The notes: generated by a model not told the origin, from the letters alone. A stretch of 64,000 nt of DNA from JADLCX01 sp964630785 (GCA_964630785.1 CAZVZG010000001.1:240253-304252); one strand, 5' to 3'; shown: positions 7,333 through 16,510, numbered from the stretch's first letter. Made by a program: numbers and translations.

Positions 7333-9156
7333 ATGCCCTCGCTCAGGACCACCGTCGCCCTCGCGACCATCCTCCTCCTCGCGCCCGCCGCCGCGCGTGC
7401 CGACGATACCCACGCCTTCCACCACTACGCCGTCGCGGCCGATCATCCGCTCGCTTCGCGAGCCGGCGCCGAGATCCTCGAACGCGGCGGCAACGCCGTC
7501 GACGCGGCTGTCGCCACCTCGTTCGCCCTCAGTGTCGTCCGCCCCTTCTCCTGCGGCCTCGGCGGCGGCGGGTTCATGGTGATCTACTCCGAGAAGAGCG
7601 ACGACTCCGTGAAGGCGAGCGGGCCCCGCGCCATCGCCATCAACTACCGCGAGACCGCCCCGGCCTGCGCCGTCCCCGACTATTTCCAGAAACTCGATGA
7701 CCCCCTCGCCAGCACCCGCGGCGGGAAGGCCTGCGCCGTCCCCGGCAGCGTCGCCGGCCTGCTCCACGCCCTTGATCGCTACGGCACGCTCGATCGCGCC
7801 CGCGTGCTCGCGCCCGCCATCCGTCTAGCCAACGAGGGATTTCCCGCCGACGCCGCTTACGCCGCGGCCGCCGGCGGCCTCATCGCCCAGTTCGAAAAGC
7901 ACCCCGATTGGAAGACCCGCTTCGCCTTCACGTGGGAGCGCTTCCTCGGCGCGGGCCAGGTGAAGGTCGGCGACATGATCCGACTCCCCGAGCAGGCCCG
8001 CGTGCTCGAAGCCGTCGCCGCCCGCGGGCGCGACGGCTTCTACACCGGCCAAGTCGCCCAAGACATCATCGACGCCGACCGCGCCGCCGGCGGTGGGCTC
8101 ACGCTCGCCGACCTCGCGGGCTACAAGGTCGTCGAGACCGAGCCCCTCCGCGCCGGTTTCGACGGGCGCACGCTCATCACCATGCCCCCGCCCTCCAGCG
8201 GCGGCGTGGCCATGGCGGAGGTCTTCGGCCTTCTCGATCGCAAGCACCTCGCCGAGCAGGTGAAGAACCAAGCGTGGGCCGCGTACACGCAGATCATCGT
8301 CGAGAGCTTCAAGCACGCCTTCGCCGACCGCGCAACATGGCTGGCCGACCCCGCGTTCGCCGACGTGCCCGTGCGGCGTCTACTCAGCGGGCCGTACCTC
8401 GATCGGCTCGCGTCGTACATCGAGATCGGGCGCACCAACCCGCCCGAGCTCTACGGCTCGCGACCCGGCGACCCCATGATCGATCCCGGCCCGCCGCCCG
8501 AAGACGGCGGCACCAGCCACTTCAGCATCATCGACCTGCGCACCGACGGCGGGCGAGCGCCCATGGCCGTCGCCTGCACCGAGACGATCAACCTCCATTT
8601 CGGCTCGCTCGTCTCCAGCGACAAGCTCGGCTTCTGCCTCAACGACGAGATGGACGACTTCACCACGCGCTGGAACGACGCGGCCAAGCCCGGCAAGCCG
8701 GAGCCTTCTCAACCCGCCAACGCCTTTCACCTCGTGCAGAGCGAGCGCAACCGCCCCCAGCCCGGCAAGCGCCCGCTCAGCAGCATGAGCCCGACCATCG
8801 TGATCGACGCCGACGGGCGCATCCGCGCCGTCGCGGGCGGCAGCGGCGGCCCGCGCATCATCACCGCGACCACGCAGGTCCTGCTCAACGCGCTCGTTCG
8901 CGGCGACGACGCCGCGCACGCCGTCGCGCGCAAACGGTTCCATCACCAGTGGAAGCCCAACCAACTGGAGTTCGAGCCCGGCTTCGACGAGCGCCAGGCC
9001 GGGCTCGGCGTGGAGACATGGATGCGCAAGCTCCACCACCACGTCGTCACCGCCCAGCCCGAGGAGACCGCCTGCGTCCAACTGATCCTGAGAAAAGCGG
9101 ACACCCTCGACGCCGCGTCAGACCCCCGCAAAGGCGGAGCCCCCGCGGGCCACTAA
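7333..9156 (+). CDS. ggt: gamma-glutamyltransferase
   Basis: This 607-aa periplasmic/secreted Ntn-hydrolase cleaves the gamma-glutamyl bond of glutathione and related peptides or transfers it to acceptors. The start ATG 7333 (MPSLRTTVALATILLL) gives a signal peptide ending near AAARA; an ATG at 7291 would lie in low-complexity leader sequence. The N-terminal family block is ILERGGNAVDAAVATSFALSV with GGGGFMVIY. The proenzyme is expected to self-cleave before Thr394 in GGTSHFSIIDL, which becomes the nucleophile. PPSSGGVAMAEV and the C-terminal GGSGGPRIITATTQVLLN are further conserved blocks. Length matches the family. It stands alone between repeat clusters. Confidence 0.95.
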   Translation: MPSLRTTVALATILLLAPAAARADDTHAFHHYAVAADHPLASRAGAEILERGGNAVDAAVATSFALSVVRPFSCGLGGGGFMVIYSEKSDDSVKASGPRAIAINYRETAPACAVPDYFQKLDDPLASTRGGKACAVPGSVAGLLHALDRYGTLDRARVLAPAIRLANEGFPADAAYAAAAGGLIAQFEKHPDWKTRFAFTWERFLGAGQVKVGDMIRLPEQARVLEAVAARGRDGFYTGQVAQDIIDADRAAGGGLTLADLAGYKVVETEPLRAGFDGRTLITMPPPSSGGVAMAEVFGLLDRKHLAEQVKNQAWAAYTQIIVESFKHAFADRATWLADPAFADVPVRRLLSGPYLDRLASYIEIGRTNPPELYGSRPGDPMIDPGPPPEDGGTSHFSIIDLRTDGGRAPMAVACTETINLHFGSLVSSDKLGFCLNDEMDDFTTRWNDAAKPGKPEPSQPANAFHLVQSERNRPQPGKRPLSSMSPTIVIDADGRIRAVAGGSGGPRIITATTQVLLNALVRGDDAAHAVARKRFHHQWKPNQLEFEPGFDERQAGLGVETWMRKLHHHVVTAQPEETACVQLILRKADTLDAASDPRKGGAPAGH

Positions 9157-9171
9157 CCACAACCCAAGCCC

Positions 9172-9232
9172 CCCCCTCCCCCGCGCCCCGCGGGGGAGGA
9201 CGTTCGAGCGCAGCGAGAACCGGAGGGGGTGT
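9172..9232 (+). repeat. family A palindromic repeat (copy 7)
   Basis: This is a nearly exact match to copies 2 and 6 (GACGTTCGAGCGCAGCGAGAA with the CCGGAGGGGGTG tail), placed 16 bp after the ggt stop codon. It lies 2 kb from the main cluster, showing that the family also occurs as single units. Confidence 0.85.
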
Positions 9233-9294
9233 GTCCTCGCACGCCCCCCCCACCAAATCCCAACACCCTTCTGGTAAGATGCCGCCCGCGCCCA

Positions 9295-9346
9295 TTTGCC
9301 GCTTTGCCGCTTTGCCGCCTTTGCCCCCTTTGCCCCCTTTGCCCCA
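9295..9346 (+). repeat. 8-9-bp tandem array
   Basis: TTTGCCGC twice, TTTGCCGCC, TTTGCCCCC twice and TTTGCCCCA run head to tail. The array ends 14 bases before the GTG start of the PspA-like gene, so it lies in its translation-initiation region. Confidence 0.88.
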
Positions 9347-9360
9347 TTTGGGAGCCCCCA

Positions 9361-10107
9361 GTGTTCCGACGCCTCTCCAACCTCATCCGCGGATTCTTCA
9401 GCCTCTTCGTCTCCGGCCTCGAAAAGGCCAACCCCGAGGCCCTGCTCGAGGTCGAGCAGGAGAACCTCCGCAAGCAGATCGGCAAGTACAACCAGGGCCT
9501 CGCCGGCCACGCCGGCCTCTGCGAGCGGCTCATGGGCCAGATCCGCTCCCAAGAGAAGGAAGAGCAGGACCTCCGCGCCCGCACCGCGGCCAACATCAAG
9601 GTCGGCAACCGCGACGCCGCCGGCCAGCTCGCACTCCGACTCCAGCAACTCCAGCGCGACCTTTCTGAGAATCGCACCCAGCTCGACCAGGCCGAGAAAA
9701 CCTACAAGGACCTGCTCACCGCCCGCGACGTCGCCATCAACGCCGCACGCCAGAAGATCGAGTCGCTCAAGGCCGGCATCAACGACATGAAGATGAAGAA
9801 GGCCATGGCCGAGCTCAACGAGATGGCCGCGGGCATGGTCACCAGCATCGGCGGCAGCGGCGACACGCTCGACCGCCTCTCGCGCATGGTTGAGGAGGAA
9901 CGCACCAAGGCCGCGGGCAAAGCCCGAGTCGCCCGCGATGCGCTCGACATGTCCGGCGTCATCGTCAAGGAAGCCGAGCAGAAGGCCCTGGCCGACCAGG
10001 CCCTGGCCGACTTTGCCGCGACCGAGGGCATCGTCCTCGAAGGCGGCCCCGCGGGCGGTGGAAGCGGGGGAGGCGGCGCGGCCGCCAAGAGCATGGGGCC
10101 GGGATGA
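9361..10107 (+). CDS. PspA/IM30-like coiled-coil protein
   Basis: This 248-aa protein is almost wholly alpha-helical. The GTG start at 9361 (VFRRLSNLIRGFFSLFVSGLEKANPEALLEVE) is chosen because the N-terminus then matches the amphipathic helix of PspA/IM30 proteins and a GGAG lies just upstream. Residues about 35-210 are heptad-rich coiled coil (LQQLQRDLSENRTQLDQAEKTYKDL). The tail after residue 230 is Gly/Ala-rich. PspA-family proteins bind stressed membranes and assemble ESCRT-III-like rods; that role is inferred by family. No pspBC-like genes adjoin. An ECF sigma factor follows on the same strand but about 90 bp away. Confidence 0.8.
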   Translation: MFRRLSNLIRGFFSLFVSGLEKANPEALLEVEQENLRKQIGKYNQGLAGHAGLCERLMGQIRSQEKEEQDLRARTAANIKVGNRDAAGQLALRLQQLQRDLSENRTQLDQAEKTYKDLLTARDVAINAARQKIESLKAGINDMKMKKAMAELNEMAAGMVTSIGGSGDTLDRLSRMVEEERTKAAGKARVARDALDMSGVIVKEAEQKALADQALADFAATEGIVLEGGPAGGGSGGGGAAAKSMGPG

Positions 10108-10196
10108 GCGCCGCGGGCGCGCAGGAGAGTGCGGCCTGCGCGAGAAGGTCGACCGTTCCGCGCCGCTGAGCGCGCACACTTCTGCTTCAGATCCAT

Positions 10197-11015
10197 TTGC
10201 TGCACGTCTCACACCCCGCCGCTTGCGCCGCCACCGTCCCGAGCGGCGAGCAGCTCCGCGTCACCCTCGCGACCCTCGCGCTCGGGTTCGTTTACGATCC
10301 CCCGGCCTTGTCTCCTCGACCAGCCCAACCCCGGCCGCTTTCGCCCGACGATGCCCGGGACCTCGCGCTCATCGAGCGCATCCGCGCCGGCGGTCCCGCC
10401 GATCGTGCGGCCTGGGGTGAGATGGTCCGCCTCTACCAAGACCGCATCTTCTCGGTCTGCATGAAGATGCTGCGCGACCGCGAGGCCGCGGCCGACCTCA
10501 CCCAGGAGACCTTCGTCCGGCTCATCCAGGGGCTGGAGACGTACGACGGACGGTCCAAGCTCAGCACCTGGCTCATCCGCGTGGCCATGAACGCCTGCCT
10601 GAGCTACCTGCGGGCCCAGAAACTGCGCAAGCACGCCAGCCTCGACGCCGGTCTGCCGCCATCACTTATTCGGGGGATTGGTGTTCGGGCTTCGGAAGGG
10701 GGATTGGGATCGGGCGGTCGAGCGCAAGGGGCGGGGCGGGAACAAACGCCCGGTCAGAGCGTCGAACTGCATGAGCAGCGGCGGCGTGTGGCCGCGGCAC
10801 TCGCCGGCCTTGAGCCCGATCAGCGGGCGATCCTCATTCTAAGGGACGTGCAGGGCCTGGAGTACGAGCAGATCGCCGTCGTCCTTGAGATCGCCGGGGG
10901 CACGGTCAAGAGTCGGCTCTTCAGAGCCCGGATGGCCCTGAGAGAGGCACTCGAAAAACTGGAATCCCGCCCTCCCCCACCGTCCCCCCCTCCCCCCCAA
11001 GTCCCTCGTCCCTAG
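10197..11015 (+). CDS. RNA polymerase ECF-type sigma factor
   Basis: This is an extracytoplasmic-function sigma factor of up to 272 aa. Region 2 is YQDRIFSVCMKMLRDREAAADLTQETFVRLIQG with the -10 recognition helix continuing to LSTWLIRVAMNACLSYLR. Region 4 is LEPDQRAILILRDVQGLEYEQIAVVLEIAGGTVKSRLFRARMALREAL, a helix-turn-helix for the -35 element. The start is uncertain: the frame opens at a TTG at 10197, but homology begins near LSPDDARDLALIERI about 45 residues in. The linker between regions 2 and 4 is a glycine-rich low-complexity insert. The last residues (PPPPSPPPPQVPRP) read into a 7-bp tandem array. The next gene is a probable membrane-bound partner. Confidence 0.92.
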   Translation: MLHVSHPAACAATVPSGEQLRVTLATLALGFVYDPPALSPRPAQPRPLSPDDARDLALIERIRAGGPADRAAWGEMVRLYQDRIFSVCMKMLRDREAAADLTQETFVRLIQGLETYDGRSKLSTWLIRVAMNACLSYLRAQKLRKHASLDAGLPPSLIRGIGVRASEGGLGSGGRAQGAGREQTPGQSVELHEQRRRVAAALAGLEPDQRAILILRDVQGLEYEQIAVVLEIAGGTVKSRLFRARMALREALEKLESRPPPPSPPPPQVPRP

Positions 11016-11034
11016 TCCCCATTCCCCATTCCCT
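11000..11034 (+). repeat. heptanucleotide tandem array (five units)
   Basis: AGTCCCT, CGTCCCT, AGTCCCC, ATTCCCC and ATTCCCT follow in exact 7-bp steps. The array contains the TAG stop of the sigma factor and ends seven bases before the GTG start of the next gene. The AGTCCCC wording recalls the short heptamer repeats described in cyanobacteria. Confidence 0.88.
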
Positions 11035-11041
11035 TCCGCAA

Positions 11042-12283
11042 GTGTTCCGCTACGACGACATCATCCGCGACCTGCCGGCCGGCCTCACCGAGACCGACCT
11101 GGTCGACATGGTCGACGGGACGGTGCCGGCCGAGCGGGAGTGGGTGGTGATCGACGCGCTTCAGGCCAACCCGCAACTGGGGCTGTTGGTGAAACAGCTT
11201 CGGATGGACCGCCTGGGCATGACGATGCTCGCCGACGACGTGGAAACGGCGCCCGCGAACATGAGGGAATCGATCGAGGCTCGGCTGGATCGCCAAGCCC
11301 TGAACGAGCTGGTGCACGAGGCGGAAGAGGCATCCGCCCCGATCCCCATCAGCCGTGTTCAGCCGATCGGTTCGGGCGCCGGTCGCGGCCTGATCCGGGT
11401 CATCGCCGAGAGTGTGTGGGCGCGGCGAATGGCGACCGCCGCCTCCATCGCGATCGTCGGCGGCCTGGGCGTGCTGGGCGTCCGCGAGTTGCTGCGCAAG
11501 TGGCCGCGTCTGCCGGGGACTGTTCCGGTGGCTTCGACCGCGAGCGGAACTCAGGCCGCGCCGGGAGACGTGCCGGACGTGAAAATCGCCGGCGCGGGCG
11601 ACGAGCCTGCTCCACCGGCCGAATCACAGTCGCCGACCGAGATTGCCGCAGGCCCCGCGCCGAACACACAGGCGCAGCCGGAGCAGGCGACCGAACGCCC
11701 GCTCACCGCGGCCGAGGCGGTCGCGCTGGCCCAGGAGGGTCGGCTCGTCATCACGGTGCGCACCTCGAAACTCGAAGGCACGCTTAAGCAGCTCGAGAGC
11801 ATGTCGCGTGCGTCCGCCTCCACGGACATGCGCTGGCGCTCGCAGGACCTGGCCAACCTCCCCATCGAGATGGCGATGCTGGCCGTGCCGCTGCCCGACC
11901 CGACGCTGGACCCGCGCCCGCCGATGGACCCCGCGTTGGTCGGGCCGGTCCAGCCGCCGATCATGGCGTCGGATGCGCACGCGGCCCCGGCCCCGGGCGT
12001 GCAGGCCCCGCGCCCGCAGCCCGCGGCGATCGGGTTCGCCCCGCCGCAGGTGCGCGTGCGGGCGATCCGCACGGTGCAGATGAGCGCGGACGTGCAGGAG
12101 CTCGAAGACCTGCTGAGCGACCTCAACGTATCCAAAGACGCGGTCGCGAGGTTCCGCGTGCTGCCCACGCCGATCGAGGACCGCCCCTCGCTCGACCCCG
12201 AGAGCGTGCTGTGGTGGACCGCCGGATCGGACGGCTGGACGCACAGGGTCACGCTGCCGATTGTCGTGGAGACGGTCGAATAG
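11042..12283 (+). CDS. probable membrane-anchored regulator paired with the ECF sigma factor
   Basis: This 413-aa protein is not confidently assigned. The start is GTG 11042 (VFRYDDIIRDLPAGL). Residues 1-105 are a soluble acidic helical domain. One membrane segment lies near 130-148 (ATAASIAIVGGLGVLGV). A long Pro/Ala-rich extracytoplasmic region follows, with a conserved-looking block near RVRAIRTVQMSADVQELEDLLSDLN. Size, single membrane span and position 26 bases after an ECF sigma gene fit an anti-sigma factor, but no zinc-binding HxxxCxxC motif is present. The C-terminal part has alternating hydrophobic strands and ends VTLPIVVETVE. The anti-sigma role is inference from context only. Confidence 0.6.
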   Translation: MFRYDDIIRDLPAGLTETDLVDMVDGTVPAEREWVVIDALQANPQLGLLVKQLRMDRLGMTMLADDVETAPANMRESIEARLDRQALNELVHEAEEASAPIPISRVQPIGSGAGRGLIRVIAESVWARRMATAASIAIVGGLGVLGVRELLRKWPRLPGTVPVASTASGTQAAPGDVPDVKIAGAGDEPAPPAESQSPTEIAAGPAPNTQAQPEQATERPLTAAEAVALAQEGRLVITVRTSKLEGTLKQLESMSRASASTDMRWRSQDLANLPIEMAMLAVPLPDPTLDPRPPMDPALVGPVQPPIMASDAHAAPAPGVQAPRPQPAAIGFAPPQVRVRAIRTVQMSADVQELEDLLSDLNVSKDAVARFRVLPTPIEDRPSLDPESVLWWTAGSDGWTHRVTLPIVVETVE

Positions 12284-12346
12284 CCGGCGCAGGCCCGCTG
12301 ACTTGTGCGCGCACAAACAGCGCCGCCTACTCAGGCTCAGCATCGT

Positions 12347-12455
12347 CACCACAGAGTCACGCAGAGCACGAGGAACGGCGCAGGCGTGACTGCGGGCGCG
12401 CATCGATTGCGGCCGCCTCCCGGCGTTCCTCCGTGATCTCTGTTTCTCCGTGGTG
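12347..12455. repeat. long imperfect inverted repeat (family C), copy 2
   Basis: CACCACAGAGTCACGCAGAG... at 12347-12377 pairs imperfectly with ...CTGTTTCTCCGTGGTG at 12424-12455, both ending in an AGGAACG/CGTTCCT block. It separates convergent genes and could end transcription from either side. No other feature is visible in 12284-12489. Confidence 0.7.
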
Positions 12456-12489
12456 GCATCCCCGAGTCGCTGAATGAACCGTGTTTCAA

Positions 12490-13542
12490 TCACGGACATC
12501 CGGCGAAGTACGCGGCCAGGAAATCGAAGATGTCCTGCACCGAGATGCCCCCGCTGTGGTTGAAGTCCGCCGTCGGGCTGTTGCCGAAGTACGCCGCCAG
12601 AAAATCGAAGATGTCCTGCACGGAGACGTCGCCGCTCTGGTTGAAATCGGCAGGGCAGGATTGATCGGGGACCAGGGCGATGTCGTTGACCGAGCCGAGC
12701 GAGGAAATGACGGTCTCCTGGTTGTTCCCGTCGAGGTCCATCCGTCGGATCTCGCCGTAGATGAACCCGTCGCTGTCGAAGTCGTTGACGTCTTGCCCCC
12801 AATAGAGCTTGCCGTTGGGCAGGTCGAGCACGATGCCCTTCGGCGGGCCGACGAACGTGCCGGTGAAGAGCGGCTCCATGTTGGAGCCGTCGAGATTCGA
12901 TCGACGGATCGTGCGGGTCACGGCGTCGGTCCAGTAGATCTTTCCGGCCGCGGCGTCGAGCGCAAGGTTGCCCGGCTTGAAACTCGACCCGACCGTGGGC
13001 ACCGCGACCTGCGGGTCGGACCCGTCGAGGTTGGAACGGTTGATGCGCCCGGTGGCGGCGGTGAGAGAGACGGTCCAATAGAGGCGGTTGCCGGCGTGGT
13101 CGATCGCCAGGCCGCGGAAGAACGACGTCGAAAACAGGGGAAGCCCGCCGCCCGCGAGCGGCGCGGACCCGACGACCTCGTTGGTCTGATCGCCCCAGAA
13201 GAGCGCCCCCGCGGCGAGGTCGAGGCGAAGCGCCGAGGGGAACGCCAGGCCGGAGTTGACGACGTCCTGCTGGCCCGTGCCGTCGAGGTGGGCCCGCCGG
13301 ATGACGAAGTTGTCCACGTCGGTCCAGTAGATGTAACCACCGGCGGCGTCGACGTCGAGACCGCGAACGCCGCCGCCGGTCGGGACAACCGTGTGCAGCC
13401 CGACCCCGTCCGTGCGGACGCGCCGGATCGAGTTGCCGTCCGGGTCCGCGGCGTTGAGCACGTCGGCGAAGATCAGGTCGTCAGCCATCGCGGGCAACGC
13501 CAGCGCGCCCAGCGCGAGCACGGCTATGAGGTGGAGGCGCAT
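12490..13542 (-). CDS. secreted YWTD-repeat protein with C-terminal GC-type dockerin pair
   Basis: This 350-aa exported protein starts at ATG 13542 (MRLHLIAVLALGALALPAMA, signal peptide). Residues about 25-280 carry repeated YWTD/LDL-receptor class B-like blades (GGYIYWTDVDNFVIRRAHLDG, GKIYWTDAVTRTIRRSNLDG), predicted to close into a six-bladed propeller for binding. The C-terminus has two dockerin-like units (ADFNQSGDVSVQDIFDFL and ADFNHSGGISVQDIFDFL) with DxNxSG calcium-loop character, ending AYFAGCP. The ligand is unknown. The dockerin pair likely tethers the protein to the cell surface or to a scaffold; no cohesin is seen in the window. It is convergent with the sigma operon. Confidence 0.86.
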   Translation of the reverse strand: MRLHLIAVLALGALALPAMADDLIFADVLNAADPDGNSIRRVRTDGVGLHTVVPTGGGVRGLDVDAAGGYIYWTDVDNFVIRRAHLDGTGQQDVVNSGLAFPSALRLDLAAGALFWGDQTNEVVGSAPLAGGGLPLFSTSFFRGLAIDHAGNRLYWTVSLTAATGRINRSNLDGSDPQVAVPTVGSSFKPGNLALDAAAGKIYWTDAVTRTIRRSNLDGSNMEPLFTGTFVGPPKGIVLDLPNGKLYWGQDVNDFDSDGFIYGEIRRMDLDGNNQETVISSLGSVNDIALVPDQSCPADFNQSGDVSVQDIFDFLAAYFGNSPTADFNHSGGISVQDIFDFLAAYFAGCP

Positions 13543-13697
13543 ACAGGGCTCCCGGTGCAGGCCGCGCACCCGCGTCGGATGCCCGCGGCTACAGGAGCCA
13601 ATCTACCCCGGTGATCCACCGATTCCAGACGGGAACTTGCTCGCGGCGCTTGCGGAAGTGTGCTCGATGGGATGCGGAGCCTCGATCGGGCAGGGAC

Positions 13698-13781
13698 TGC
13701 GGGCGACAGGAATCGAACCTGCACGGCCTTGCGGCCACAAGATCCTAAGTCTTGCGCGTCTGCCAGTTCCGCCACGCCCGC
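13698..13781 (-). tRNA. tRNA-Leu (anticodon UAG)
   Basis: On the minus strand the gene starts GCGGGCG and ends CGCCCGC plus discriminator A, giving a 7-bp acceptor stem. The anticodon arm is CAAGA-CTTAGGA-TCTTG with anticodon TAG. The long variable arm (GGCCGCAAGGCC region) is typical of class II tRNA-Leu. The T-arm reads GCAGGTTCGATTCCTGT. No 3' CCA is encoded. Total length is 84 nt. Confidence 0.97.
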
Positions 13782-13907
13782 GGCGATAACGGCCAAATCC
13801 TAAGCGCGGCCGAAGGCTCTAGCGCCGGGTCGCTCCAGTCTTGGTCGCTACAGGAAAACAAACCGCGCGCCCGGAAATCGTCGGCAGCTTCTCGGCGCTG
13901 ACTCGCC

Positions 13908-13946
13908 CCCCCCTCCCTCGCCCTCCTCCCTCTGGGAGGGGGAGGC
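13908..13946 (-). repeat. family B palindromic repeat
   Basis: On the minus strand GCCTCCCCCTCCC-AGA-GGGAGG... is followed by a GGGCGAGGGAGGGGG tail. It lies directly after the stop codon of the DUF4394 surface protein, so it may serve as its terminator hairpin. The same element occurs twice inside feoB (60273-60310 and 60412-60448) and in part at 19937. Confidence 0.8.
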
Positions 13947-16391
13947 TCAGTGCCTGAGCGTCACCTTCGTGGTGTTGTTGCTCATCCACGCGTCGCTCGC
14001 GTCGGTGACGGTCAACCGGATCTTGATCTGCTGATCGATCGTCCAGTTCAGCCGACTCGACCAACCGAACTTCAGCCGATGCACCGCGGCCGTCGCCTCC
14101 GACGGCAGGCCGATGAACTGGTACCGGCCGCGACGCAGGCGCTCAAAGCCGCTGGAGTTGATCGAGCTGGTGATGAAGTCGCCCTTCCGCGGCAGATTGA
14201 TCGTCACCGTCACCGTCACGGGCTGGGCCGGGTCAACGTCCGTGATCAGCACGCGCCGGAACGGCTTGACGTTCCTGTTGAATCTCATCGTGCTGTTGGT
14301 CAGGCGCGTGAACACGGGGGCGTCGTTCACCGAGTCGATGGTGATGTCCGCGGTCTGGGCCGCGACGGCCGGGCCCAGTCCGTCGCTCACGTACACGCCA
14401 AAAGAAAGGTTCGCGGCGTTCCCGACCGGCGCGATGTTCTCGCTCGGGCGGAAGACCAGTTGGCGGATGGCGGCCGTGGCCGCGCCGGCGTTGCCGGTGA
14501 AGCGGTACGTGCCCGTTGCGCCCATGACCAGCGCAAAGCCGCTGGCCGCGAGGCTCTCGGGCGTGAGCACGCCCACACCGGCACCGAGCACGACGTCGAC
14601 CGTCAGCGTTGGCGGCCCGAAGTCGACGGTGGTGATCGTGGTCTGCGTGAAGGGGGCGAGCGTGTCTTTGTCGGAGATGTGGAACGGCCCGCCCGCGACG
14701 GCGAGCACGGGCTCGTTGCGCACGGACCGCGACGCGATGAAGGGGCTGAACGCCTGGGCGCCAACGCCCAGCCCGTCGTTTGCGGTGATCGTAAAGAGCG
14801 TAACCGAGGACTGGCCGACGGGGGCGATGTTCTCGGCGGGCTTGAACACGAGCTGGCGGATCGCGGCCGTCGCGCTCGCCGCGGCGCCCGTGAAGCGGTA
14901 CGCGCCGGTCGCCGCGTTCACGGCCGTGAACCCGGCCGCGTTGAGACTGGCGCTGGTGAGCACGCCGCGGGAAGCGTCGTTGATGGTCAGGTCGATGGTC
15001 AGCGCCCGCGACGCGCTGTCGATGTAGCCGATCGTCACCGCCTGGAAGGGCGTGACGGTCTGATTGTCGTTGAGGGTGAACGAGCCGCCGGTGGGCTGGG
15101 GGCTGGAGACGGTCGGCGCATCGCGCACCGGCAGCACCGACAGCGCCGACCACACGCTCTGGTCGCTCACCGTGCCCTGCAAGAGCGGTGAGCCGATATC
15201 GGCGTGCGTGCCGGCATCGCCGGCGATCCGGTCCCAGGCGCGGAAGCGGAGCGCCTGGCCGATCGAGCCGTTGAAGTTCGCGCCGGGGACGAAGCGGACT
15301 CGGGTCGTGGCGTCGGCCGCGAGCAGCAGGGCCGACCCGTCGGAGACCGCCCCGACGGCGTTCCACGTGGAACCGTTGAGCGAGTATTGCCACACGCCGG
15401 CGGCCGCGTCCAGACCGGTGATCGCGATCCCGCTGAGGGCGCCCGGGCTGGGGTCGGTGACGAGGCCCGCGGTGAGGCTGCTCACGAGCGAGCCGGCGTT
15501 GTTCGCGTCGTCCTCGTTGATCGCGCCGAGCGCGGGCGTGGGACCGGGAGCGATTGCCGGAGCGCGCCGGGCCGGCTCCATCGCCATGCCGCGGATGGTG
15601 TACTGCGAGCCATCGCCGATCGTGCCGATCTCGACAAAGCTGTGGCCGTCTTCGCCGATCGTGCCGAACTTCTGCACGCCCGCGACCCGCAGGGAGAGGT
15701 ACGGCGTGCCGTCGGCGGCGTAGTCCAGGCCGACGAAGCGGTCGGTGTCGACGCCCAGCGACCCGCCGCCGAGGACGGTCATGCGCTCGGGGTCGAGGTC
15801 CATGAACTCGTCGGTGATGTAGTTGACCCCACTGAAGCCGAAGTTGTCCGGGTCGCCGTTGAGCGGCCGGTACGCGATCTCGGCCAACCCCTCCTGGCCG
15901 GCGTCGTTACGGAGCTGGAGGCCGGTCGCGGGGTCGAGGCGGTAGTTGCCGAAGGTCTCGTCGATGTACCGGAGATAGCCGTGCAGCTCGTCGTACGCGA
16001 GCCCGGTCGCCTGGCTGGTGGGGAAGCCGAAGGGCACGCCGGGCCCGACGCGCGTGGCGACGCCGGTGAGCCGGTCGATGGTGTACACCGGCGTGCGCGT
16101 GCCGCTGGGGATGCCGTAGAGCCGCTCGCCGACGGTGTCGAAGTCGAGCGCGCTCATGACCTCGCCCGCACCCAGGCCCGTGATCGGCAGCGAGCGAACG
16201 ATGGCCGCGGGGTTGGCCGAATCGAACTCGAGCAGCGTGTTGTTGTCGGTGACGGCGAAGACGCTGGAGAGGAACTGGCGCGATTCGAGCGCCTCGACGG
16301 CCTCGCCCGCGCTGGCGGTCAGCGCGTGCGACAGCCCGGCCGAACCCCTCTTCCCCCTCCTGAGGGACGATTGCGAACCGTGGGAACGCAT
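13947..16391 (-). CDS. large exported DUF4394/cadherin-like-repeat surface protein
   Basis: This 814-aa protein has an N-terminus MRSHGSQSSLRRGKRGSAG followed by VEALESRQFLSS, a planctomycete LExRxxLS-type surface-protein motif. Residues about 45-245 match the DUF4394 pattern (FAVTDNNTLLEFDS, AGEVMSALDFDTVGERLYG, YTIDRLTGVATRVG, GLAYDELHGYLRYID). From about residue 270 to the end there are beta-rich repeats of 90-100 residues with the shared wording YRFTGAAASATAAIRQLVFKP and IAPVGQSS, resembling cadherin-like or adhesin repeats. The protein is probably displayed on the cell surface. It has no dockerin or PEP-CTERM tail, so its anchoring differs from its neighbours. A family B hairpin follows the stop. 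Confidence 0.8.
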   Translation of the reverse strand: MRSHGSQSSLRRGKRGSAGLSHALTASAGEAVEALESRQFLSSVFAVTDNNTLLEFDSANPAAIVRSLPITGLGAGEVMSALDFDTVGERLYGIPSGTRTPVYTIDRLTGVATRVGPGVPFGFPTSQATGLAYDELHGYLRYIDETFGNYRLDPATGLQLRNDAGQEGLAEIAYRPLNGDPDNFGFSGVNYITDEFMDLDPERMTVLGGGSLGVDTDRFVGLDYAADGTPYLSLRVAGVQKFGTIGEDGHSFVEIGTIGDGSQYTIRGMAMEPARRAPAIAPGPTPALGAINEDDANNAGSLVSSLTAGLVTDPSPGALSGIAITGLDAAAGVWQYSLNGSTWNAVGAVSDGSALLLAADATTRVRFVPGANFNGSIGQALRFRAWDRIAGDAGTHADIGSPLLQGTVSDQSVWSALSVLPVRDAPTVSSPQPTGGSFTLNDNQTVTPFQAVTIGYIDSASRALTIDLTINDASRGVLTSASLNAAGFTAVNAATGAYRFTGAAASATAAIRQLVFKPAENIAPVGQSSVTLFTITANDGLGVGAQAFSPFIASRSVRNEPVLAVAGGPFHISDKDTLAPFTQTTITTVDFGPPTLTVDVVLGAGVGVLTPESLAASGFALVMGATGTYRFTGNAGAATAAIRQLVFRPSENIAPVGNAANLSFGVYVSDGLGPAVAAQTADITIDSVNDAPVFTRLTNSTMRFNRNVKPFRRVLITDVDPAQPVTVTVTINLPRKGDFITSSINSSGFERLRRGRYQFIGLPSEATAAVHRLKFGWSSRLNWTIDQQIKIRLTVTDASDAWMSNNTTKVTLRH

Positions 16392-16510
16392 GGTTGATCA
16401 CCGATCTGTCAGATACCGGTCGAGAGAGCCAGACCCAACTCTAACCCACGAACCGGGGAATCCCAAGCGCGATATTCAAAAACGGGGTGGGGGAAGGGGC
16501 GATAACTGGT

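Noticed and set aside
13524..13796. A 90-aa ORF over the tRNA-Leu
   Set aside because: It is the translation of the tRNA gene and its flanks (the familiar AGVAELADAQDLGS wording) and not a protein gene.
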